From JBGLNJ01 sp964353405 (lineage in GTDB: Bacteria > Chloroflexota > Anaerolineae > Fen-1058): a stretch of 22,723 nucleotides of DNA. Position numbers and translations under genes: made by a program. The stretch is from positions 1 to 22,723 of the forward strand of contig CAYGWJ010000237.1 of the NCBI GenBank assembly GCA_964353405.1, written 5' to 3'. Below the pieces are notes generated by a model. The model ran no database searches. It was given only the letters and a program-made list of their open reading frames with translations, and was not told where the DNA came from. How positions within the stretch are numbered: the stretch's first letter is position 1; each line of letters starts with the position of its first letter. This document shows, piece by piece, positions 7,734 through 14,900 of this stretch.

Positions 7734-8384
7734 GTGACTACCGTCATGAACAAACCCTCCAGCGTGGAAAAGGTCTACTACTATCCCAACAAGATTGGAC
7801 GGATCGTGCTGCTGGCAACGGAAGAAGTGATGGGCCGCAACGGCGTAAACGCGGCCCTGAATCTAGCCAAGTTGCGGCACCTGGTCAACAACTATCCGCC
7901 TAACAACTTTGATCGGCAGTTTAGCTTTGAGGAAGTAGGGAGCATTCAGAAAGCCCTGGAAGACATGTACGGCCCGCGCGGCGCGCGCGGACTGGCGCTG
8001 CGAGCGGGCCGCGCGTGCTTCAAGTACGGCATCCGCGAGTTCGGACCGGTACTGGGCATCAGCGACCTGGCGTTTCGTCTGCTGCCGCTCGGCATGAAGA
8101 TGAAAGTCGGCATCGAGGTGTTCGCCGAGGTATTTAACAAGTTCAGCGACCAAGTGGTGCGCCTGGGTGAAGACGAAGAGTCCTTTATCTGGACGATTGA
8201 GCGCTGCCCGGTGTGTTGGGGCCGCCACACCACTGAACCCTGCTGCTATCTGGCCGTGGGCGTCTTGCAGGAAGGCGCTTACTGGGTCAGCGGCGGCAAA
8301 AGCTTTTCTATCGAAGAAACGACGTGCGTCGCCAAAGGCGATGACGTCTGCACGATCCTGATCGGCAAGCAACCGTTGGACTAA
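7734..8384 (+). CDS. V4R-domain protein (predicted small-molecule-binding sensor)
   Basis: This 216-aa protein ends with a V4R (4-vinyl reductase) type domain at about residues 120-212. Its cysteine pattern is CPVC (158, 161), PCC (170, 171) and CVAKGDDVC (198, 206); the final C...GD..C is the hallmark of V4R and a metal-binding role is likely. The N-terminal half is helical, without recognisable motif (NAALNLAKLRHLVNNYP...). V4R domains occur in the sensor parts of hydrocarbon-responsive regulators such as XylR/DmpR and in bacteriochlorophyll-related proteins, and are thought to bind small hydrophobic molecules. There is no output domain here, so it may be a binding protein or a partner of neighbours. 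Its stop codon overlaps the start of the next gene (TAATG), implying coupled translation. Confidence 0.82.
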   Translation: MTTVMNKPSSVEKVYYYPNKIGRIVLLATEEVMGRNGVNAALNLAKLRHLVNNYPPNNFDRQFSFEEVGSIQKALEDMYGPRGARGLALRAGRACFKYGIREFGPVLGISDLAFRLLPLGMKMKVGIEVFAEVFNKFSDQVVRLGEDEESFIWTIERCPVCWGRHTTEPCCYLAVGVLQEGAYWVSGGKSFSIEETTCVAKGDDVCTILIGKQPLD

Positions 8385-9631
8385 TGCGCAAGTTTATCAT
8401 TCGCGACCGACGCAAACTATCACCCTTTAACGAGCCTGCGCGCGACCTGCGGGTGTTCAACAAACCGCTGTGGTTGTATCAGCGTGACATGCTGGCCCGG
8501 TATTGTGATCAGGAGCGCGAGGTCGAGTCTCTGGAAGAAATTCCCAACGACCGTGCAGAAATGATTGTGTATCGAGACAATCTGTTCTTTGACCAGCACT
8601 TTATTGACCATTTCATCTCGGAGGCGCAAAAATCGGGCACGGCGTGCCGCGCCGTGTTCAGCCTGGACGACAAGGCGATTGTCCATCACGCGCTCTTGTT
8701 GCAGCGCGGCATCCGGCGGGAGGGGAATTATTACATCGCGGACCTGTGGTATTTCCCGCATGGCATTGAAGAGAACGCCCGCCCGCTGGTGATTGACACG
8801 GGCGCCAAGGAGCACGGCTATTACCGCGTGCCCAGCTACATGGCGAACGCCGAAGGCGACCTGACCTACTGGGTACCGCTGCGGGCGTTCCTCTCTATCG
8901 AACACTGGGTGCACCTGTACATTGCCAACTGCATCTTTGGCTTGTTCGCGCGCGGCGCGCGTTTTGAAGCCAGGCTGCACAAGACCGGCGCCAAGCTCAA
9001 GGTTGTGCTCCAGGGGATGTGGGAGCGCCAGCAGGTGCTGCGCTCATCGGCGGCTGTACAAGTCGGCAAAGGCACATTCGTTGACCCCTCCGCCAAGATT
9101 CTCGGGCCGACGACGATTGGCGACAACTGTACCATTGGCGCCGGCTCGGTGATTGATAACTGCGTCATCGGCAACGGCGTCAACGTCGGGCTAGGCTGCC
9201 AATTGATGCTCAGCGTGGTGTGCGACCGCAGTTTTTTGCCATTCAACGTCGCGTTGTTCATGACGACGATCATGGAAAACTCGATTGTGGCGCAAAACGC
9301 CTGTCTGCAAATGTGCGTCGTCGGGCGCAATACGTTCATCGGCGCCAACAGTGTCTTTACCGACTATAACGTGTTTGCCCGTGCGATCCGAGTTTTTCAA
9401 CGCGACCAGCTCGTAGAGACGAATTTGCCGGTGCTGGGCAGTTGTGTAGGCCATCACTGCCGGCTTGGCTCTGGCTTGATCATTTACCCGGCGCGCACCA
9501 TCGAATCGGACACGATTCTATTTGCGTCCGAGGAGCGCCGCATCATTGCCAAGAACATCACCTATGAGCAAAGTGATCATTTCAAGCTCAAGGACGGCGA
9601 AAAGCTGCATAGCCGGGATTATCCGAGATAG
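8384..9631 (+). CDS. Left-handed beta-helix (hexapeptide-repeat) transferase-like protein
   Basis: The 415-aa product starts with ATG overlapping the previous stop by one base. Residues about 55-200 hold an alpha/beta region (MIVYRDNLFFDQHFIDHFI..., AVFSLDD) somewhat reminiscent of degenerate sugar-nucleotidyltransferase-like modules, but without a clear nucleotide-binding signature. From about residue 230 to 345 there are hexapeptide repeats of the left-handed beta-helix type (FVDPSAKILGPTTIGDNCTI, IGNGVNVGLGC, VVGRNTFIGANSVF). Such folds are used by acyl- and acetyltransferases and GlmU/GlgC-type enzymes. The substrate is unknown. Tight spacing with V4R upstream and the AAR-like gene downstream suggests a shared pathway, possibly acyl-group handling; this is inference from context. 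Confidence 0.75.
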   Translation: MRKFIIRDRRKLSPFNEPARDLRVFNKPLWLYQRDMLARYCDQEREVESLEEIPNDRAEMIVYRDNLFFDQHFIDHFISEAQKSGTACRAVFSLDDKAIVHHALLLQRGIRREGNYYIADLWYFPHGIEENARPLVIDTGAKEHGYYRVPSYMANAEGDLTYWVPLRAFLSIEHWVHLYIANCIFGLFARGARFEARLHKTGAKLKVVLQGMWERQQVLRSSAAVQVGKGTFVDPSAKILGPTTIGDNCTIGAGSVIDNCVIGNGVNVGLGCQLMLSVVCDRSFLPFNVALFMTTIMENSIVAQNACLQMCVVGRNTFIGANSVFTDYNVFARAIRVFQRDQLVETNLPVLGSCVGHHCRLGSGLIIYPARTIESDTILFASEERRIIAKNITYEQSDHFKLKDGEKLHSRDYPR

Positions 9632-9675
9632 GAGCAAGAAGGTTGCCGGCTGGTTCCCCCCAACCGGCCCAACCT

Positions 9676-10893
9676 ATGGACAATTTTGCATTTATCATTC
9701 ACCCGATTGACCCGAAGCGGGATGTAGAGCGCAAGTACCCGCTGCTCGGCAGGGTTCTGCCCGTCTGGTTGATCAACGTCTTGTCCGGCTACTGGCCGCC
9801 GGTGCATATTTCGCACATTACGGGTATCCGGTCGGAGGCTACGGGCAAAGAGATCGAAGGCTGGTTTGTCGCCTGCCCGTACACGCCGCAGCGGATGATG
9901 ACGCTGCCAGAGACACAGGTTTATCGCAAGATCGTTCAGACGGGCAAGCTGGCGGAGCAGCTTGGCGCCAAGTTGTTGGGTCTGGGCGCGTTTACGTCCG
10001 TTGTGGGTGATGCCGGGGTGACGATCAGCCGTAGCCTGGCGATTCCCGTGACGACGGGCGACAGCTATACCGTGGCAGTAGCGGTGGCTGCGATCAAGGA
10101 AGCCGCACGGCGGATGGACATTAACTTGAAGAGTGCAGTGGCTGCCGTTGTCGGCGCGACCGGCGCGATCGGATCGGTGTGCGCGGAACTGTTGGCCGGA
10201 GATGTGCCGCAGATGATCCTCATCGGTCGCGGAGGTCTTGCCGGAGACCGCCGCCCGGAGCGGTTGCGGCAGGTCCAGGCCCGCGTCGAGGCTGCCGGGG
10301 CTGCGGCTATCATCGCCACCGAGATGAATGTGCTGCGCCAGGCTGACTTGATCATCGCGGTGACGAATGCGATGGAAGCCATCATCATGCCGGACGACCT
10401 GAAACCGGGTTGTGTGGTGTGTGATGTGGCCCGCCCGCGCAATGTGTCCAGGGCTGTCGTCGAGCAGCGTGATGATGTGCTGGTGATCGAGGGGGGAATG
10501 GTCGAGGTGCCCGGCGCGGAGCGGGTGGATTTCCATTTTGATTTTGGGTTCCCGCCCCGGATGGCATACGCGTGTATGGCAGAAACGATCGCGTTGGCGT
10601 TGGAAGGGCGGTACGAGAGTTTCACGTTGGGCAAAGAGATCGAGATCGAACGAGTGAAGGAAATCGCTGCTTTGGCGGAGCGACATGGTTTCCGGTTGGG
10701 CGGGTTCCGCAGCTTTGAGCGCGCGGTAGGTGACGACGAAATCGAGCGTATCCGACACTCACTTGCGCCTGCGCGCAGTGCAGGTGTGCGCCTGCGCGCA
10801 GTGCAGGTGTACAACGCCCGGCGACGCCGGGCGACGACCCCCGTAGAAAGAGCGGGGACTGGCCGCATTGGCATAGCGCCACGGCGGAGGTGA
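9676..10893 (+). CDS. Acyl-ACP reductase (AAR)-like Rossmann-fold protein with element-derived tail
   Basis: This 405-aa protein resembles cyanobacterial long-chain acyl-[ACP] reductase, which makes fatty aldehyde from acyl-ACP with NADPH. Matching blocks are LGLGAFTSVVGDAGVTI and TTGDSYTVA, the dinucleotide-binding GATGAIGS (160-167), the GGMVEVPGAERVDF region, and RMAYACMAETIALALEGR. Cys300 in that last block aligns with the catalytic Cys of AAR (Cys294 in Synechococcus elongatus, from memory). The natural protein seems to end near residue 359 (DDEIERIR). The last 46 residues are encoded by a double palindromic element and two hairpins and are rich in Arg. The ATG at 9676 matches the homologous N-terminus (MDNFAFIIHPID); a TTG at 9643 with GGAG 8 nt upstream is an alternative. 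No aldehyde-deformylating oxygenase gene is nearby, so alcohol or other products are possible. Confidence 0.82.
   Translation: MDNFAFIIHPIDPKRDVERKYPLLGRVLPVWLINVLSGYWPPVHISHITGIRSEATGKEIEGWFVACPYTPQRMMTLPETQVYRKIVQTGKLAEQLGAKLLGLGAFTSVVGDAGVTISRSLAIPVTTGDSYTVAVAVAAIKEAARRMDINLKSAVAAVVGATGAIGSVCAELLAGDVPQMILIGRGGLAGDRRPERLRQVQARVEAAGAAAIIATEMNVLRQADLIIAVTNAMEAIIMPDDLKPGCVVCDVARPRNVSRAVVEQRDDVLVIEGGMVEVPGAERVDFHFDFGFPPRMAYACMAETIALALEGRYESFTLGKEIEIERVKEIAALAERHGFRLGGFRSFERAVGDDEIERIRHSLAPARSAGVRLRAVQVYNARRRRATTPVERAGTGRIGIAPRRR
10754..10810 (-). repeat. GACAC/GTGTC palindromic element, double unit (copy 2, inside the AAR-like gene end)
   Basis: The reverse-oriented double unit (57 nt) reads GACACTCACTTGCGCC... 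and ends GCAGTGCAGGTGT. It is translated in the AAR-like frame as HSLAPARSAGVRLRAVQV and replaces the natural C-terminus. Its reverse complement matches the copy at 11798-11855 essentially base for base. Confidence 0.9.
10815..10857. repeat. Two GC-rich hairpins following palindromic copy 2
   Basis: CGCCCGGC (10815-10822) pairs with GCCGGGCG (10826-10833) around GAC. CCCCG (10839-10843) pairs with CGGGG (10853-10857). Both are still inside the open frame of the AAR-like gene. The arrangement of palindromic element next to two hairpins recalls the block at 6710-6807. Confidence 0.6.
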
Positions 10894-10896
10894 ACT

Positions 10897-11790
10897 ATGG
10901 CTAAAGGCCGCATCCTGGTTGTCGAAGACGACACTGACATTTCCAATATGCTGCGCGTCTACTTTACGTCCCAGGGCTACGAGGTGGTTGTGACGGCCCG
11001 AGGCGGCGAGGCGATAGACCGCTGTCGAGCAGAGTTGCCGCACGTCATCGTGCTGGACATCATGCTGCCCGACATTGACGGCTACGAGGTCTGTTCGCGC
11101 CTCCGCCACAATCGTCGCACCAGCCACATCCCGATCATCTTTTTAACCCAGAAGGACGAGCACAGGGACAAGATCACCGGGCTAGAGCTGGGCGCAGACG
11201 ACTATATCACCAAGCCCTTTGACTTTGAAGAGCTACGCCTGCGTGTCCAGAACGCCCAGCGCCGCGCCGAGCGCGAATCGCTCACCAATCCTATCACCGG
11301 CCTGCCCAGCGGCAAGCTGATTGAAGACCAGCTCCGCTTGTTGATGCGCAAAGCCAATTGGGGCTTGATGTATGCCGGCCTGCCCGGCATCGAAGGGTTC
11401 AGCGATACGTATGGCTTTGTGGCGGGCGACGAAGTGCTGCGCTTTGCCGCGATGATCATGGGCGAGACGGTTGACCAGATGGGAACGGCAGAAGACTTTA
11501 TCGGCCACGTGGGCGGCGACGACTTTATCATCATCACTGAGGGTGAGCGGGTCAAGGCGATGGCCGAGGCGCTCACCAAGCGCTTTGACGACGAAGTCGG
11601 CACGCACTATGATTTCAAGGCTCGCCAGCAGGGATTCGTTGTCTACAAAGGCCGGGATGGAAAAGAACAGCGCGCAGCGCTGATGACGATGGCGATTGGC
11701 GTCATCAAGCCCGACGAAGGGGGCTTTACCGATATTCGTGAGATCACCGAGGCGGCCGCCGACTCGCGCCGCCGCGTGATGGCACGCTAG
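10897..11790 (+). CDS. Response regulator with degenerate GGDEF domain
   Basis: The 297-aa protein starts 3 nt after the previous stop, with GGAGG 6 nt upstream. A receiver domain spans about 4-122: acidic pair Glu10/Asp11, phospho-acceptor Asp54 in VLDIMLPD, and Lys106 in TKPF. The remainder (about 130-297) follows the GGDEF fold: DPLTGL-like NPITGLPSG, GFVAGDEVLRFAA, and GGDDF (206-210) at the signature. Thus the fourth residue is Asp instead of Glu, and the DxLTGL motif has lost its Asp, so diguanylate cyclase activity is doubtful; it may be a GTP/c-di-GMP-binding or protein-interaction domain. It lies immediately before a huge hybrid kinase, which is a plausible phosphodonor, and after the AAR-like gene. 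Confidence 0.87.
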   Translation: MAKGRILVVEDDTDISNMLRVYFTSQGYEVVVTARGGEAIDRCRAELPHVIVLDIMLPDIDGYEVCSRLRHNRRTSHIPIIFLTQKDEHRDKITGLELGADDYITKPFDFEELRLRVQNAQRRAERESLTNPITGLPSGKLIEDQLRLLMRKANWGLMYAGLPGIEGFSDTYGFVAGDEVLRFAAMIMGETVDQMGTAEDFIGHVGGDDFIIITEGERVKAMAEALTKRFDDEVGTHYDFKARQQGFVVYKGRDGKEQRAALMTMAIGVIKPDEGGFTDIREITEAAADSRRRVMAR

Positions 11791-11797
11791 TCGCGCA

Positions 11798-11855
11798 GAC
11801 ACCTGCACTGCGCGCAGGCGCACACCTGCACTGCGCGCAGGCGCAAGTGAGTGTC
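11798..11855 (+). repeat. GACAC/GTGTC palindromic element, double unit (copy 3, intergenic)
   Basis: This 58-nt forward double unit starts 8 nt after the response regulator stop and consists of a 23-nt repeat (acacctgcac...) plus the full single unit ending GTGTC. It occupies much of the intergenic gap before the hybrid kinase. A weak -10-like TAATAT at 11884-11889 follows, without a convincing -35. Confidence 0.92.
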
Positions 11856-11943
11856 AGCCAAGTCTGACGCGGCGCGGAACGTGTAATATGCGGCAAGTGG
11901 TACGTATCGGATGAACAGCGTCAACCACGGGAGAGTTAACCGG

Positions 11944-14900
11944 ATGTTTTCGTCCCTCAGCTTCAAGCTGTGGGGACCGTTTGCGATGGGCACGTTTGTG
12001 ACGCTGCTCATTGCAGGGTATCTGTTCGTATCCAGCTACCACAACGAATTTGCGTTCAACTCGCTCCTGCTGTTCTTGGCCCTATCACTCTTCTCGGTGG
12101 CGGTTGCGGCGATAGGAATCTGGGCGACGAACCGGTATGTGCTGCACCCGTTGCGGGAACTGCGCGACGGCGCCTCTGTGCTGGCACATGGACAACTCTC
12201 CCATCGTATTACCCTTCGTACCGGTGACGAATTCGGACTGCTCGCCCAGGAATTCAACACGATGGCCGAAAGCCTCCAGCGCAGCCAGCAGCAACTGGCG
12301 ACCTCTGCCCAGGATAAAGTCCGACAGGTAGAAGACGCCCAGTTGAGCCTCATCAGCGCCATCACACGCACCATCAGCACCAGCCTCGACTTGGACGCCA
12401 CCCTCAAGACAATCCTGGCGTCTGTGCAAAACGTTGTGCCCTATGACCTGGCCGAGATTTGTCTGTGGGAGCCGGACGAAGGCGTTCTGCGGACACGCGC
12501 ACAGGGAACCGACCCCAAGTACGCGGCCTATGCCACCCACAGCGGCGGCGTCTATACGCAGCAAGACGGCCTCACCGGCTGGATTGCCCGGCACCGCAGG
12601 CCGCTTTTGATTCACGACCTGCTAGAAGAAGAACACTATAGGCCCAAGGTTGACCCGGGCGAGTTTCCTATTCGGGCGCACATCGGCGTGCCGCTGATGA
12701 TCGGCAACGAGCTTGTTGGAACGCTGGAATTGGCTAGCTACACACCCGACGCGTTCGCGCCGGCCAATGTCGCCACACTACAAACTGTGGCATCCCAGGC
12801 TGCCGTGGCCATTCAGAACGCACGCCTGTTCCAGGAGACTCGCCGCCGCGCAGAGGAGATGACCGCTCTGCGCGAAGCGGCTGTCGAAGTCTCGGGCAAC
12901 TTTGACCAGGCACACATCCTCAATTCGATTGTCGAGCGTGCCACCGACTTACTCAAGGGCCAGGGCGGCGTGCTCTACAAAGTGGACGCCGACAAGCAAT
13001 GCCTGAACGTCCTCGTCAGTTACCACTTACAGCCAGATCTGACCCAAGAGACGCTGCAATTCGGCGAGGGTGTTTCCGGGCAGGTGGCGCAAAAGCGCCA
13101 GCCCATCATCGTCAACGACTACAAGCACTGGGCGGGGAACAGCCTGCCAAGTGCACGCCCAACTCAGTTGGGTGTCCCCTTCAATGCCGTCCTCGGCGTG
13201 CCCGTCATCTGGCAAGACGAACTGATGGGCGTGCTCAACGTTTTCTCAGATGCGGCGCAACGCAAGTTTGACGACAATGACCTTCGTCTGCTCACTCTGT
13301 TTGCCAGCCAGGCTGCCGGCGCACTGCAAACCACCAACCTGTACGAGCAACTCGTGCGCCGCTTGGAAGAGACGTCGGCCCTGCGCGAAACGGCTGTGGA
13401 CATTGCCAGCGAGCTTGATCCGGACCGGTTGCTGGAAACTATTGTCCGGCGCGCCGTCGCCTTGCTACACGCGTGGGGCGGCAGCTTGCACCGCTACGAG
13501 CCGGAATCGCAGACCTCGCGCTTGATTGTCAGCTACAATATGGGGCATGATTATCGCGGCATCGTGTTGGGCAAAGGCGAGGGACTGGCCGGTCGGGTGT
13601 TGGACGACAAACAGCCCCTCATCGTCAACGACTACAAGACGTGGAGCGGGCGCTCGGCACTGTTCGACGACAGTGCCTATACTGCGGCGATGGGCGTGCC
13701 GCTGATGTGGCAGGACAAATTGTTGGGCGCTCTGATCGTTCTGGACAATGCCGAGCAGCGCGCGTTCAACCTCAACGACTTGCGCATCCTGACCATGTTG
13801 GCCGCGCAGGCCTCGGTGGGCATCCAGAACGCCGAGCTCTACCAGGAGACCCGTCGCCGGGCCGAGCAATCCGCCGGGCTGGCCCGCATCAGCGCGATTG
13901 CCGCCAGCACGCTCGACCTGGACGAATTGATGCGGCGAATGATGGCGGAGACCGTCACCCTGCTGGATGCGGAAAAAGGCATCGTTTTGCTGCTCGACGA
14001 GCGTCAGCAAACGCTGGTACCGTACCCTGCCGCGCTGTATGGAGCGCCCGTTGAGCAGGTGAGTGATTTGGTGCTAGATGCGAGCGCAACAACGAATTTG
14101 GGCTTTAGCATAATGCGGACGGGGCGACTGTTCCGCTCGGACAATGCACAGACCGACCCGCGCATCGTTCCGGGCTACCGCGCCTTTATCGAGCGGTTGG
14201 GCGTGACCACACTCATCTCCGCGCCGCTCGTCGCCCAGGAGCGCGCCCTCGGCGAAATCCACATCGCCAACCGACACAGCAGCTCTTTCGCCCGTGGCGA
14301 TTCCCTACGGGACGATTCCCGTAGGGAATCGTCCCAGGGGTTCACGGACCAGGATGCACAGTTGCTGGAGACGGTCGCCGGCGTGTTCACCAGCGCCATT
14401 CACAACGCGCAGTTGTACGCCGAGACACGCCGCCGCGTGACCGAGCTGAACACGCTCACCGACATCGGCCGGGCGCTCTCGTCCACTCTGAACGTGAACG
14501 AGCTGCTCAAGCTGGTGTATGAGCAAACTCAGCGCGTGATGCACGCCGCGAACATGTTCATCGCACTGTACGACGAAACACACGACGAAGTCGAGTTTGC
14601 CCTCAGCATCAACCAAGGCGAAGTCCAGCCTGGCACGCGCCGCGGCGCCCGGCGCGGGCTCACGGGCTATATCATCCAGACTCACAAGACATTATTCCTG
14701 CGCGGCGCAGAGCGCACGCGCGAGTTCATGGTCGAGCAGGGCATTGAAGCCATCGGGCCACCGTCGGCTGCCTGGTTGGGCGTGCCCATGCTCGTCGGCG
14801 GGCGCATCCTGGGTGTGCTGGCCGTGCAACATTACGAGAACCCGCATGCGTACGACGACACGCACCGCGAACTGCTGGAAGCGATTGCGGCCCAAGCGGC

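Noticed and set aside
9619..10758. Long minus-strand open frame (379 codons)
   Set aside because: It lies opposite the AAR-like gene, is His/Arg-rich with no recognisable domain, and is a by-product of high G+C codon usage.
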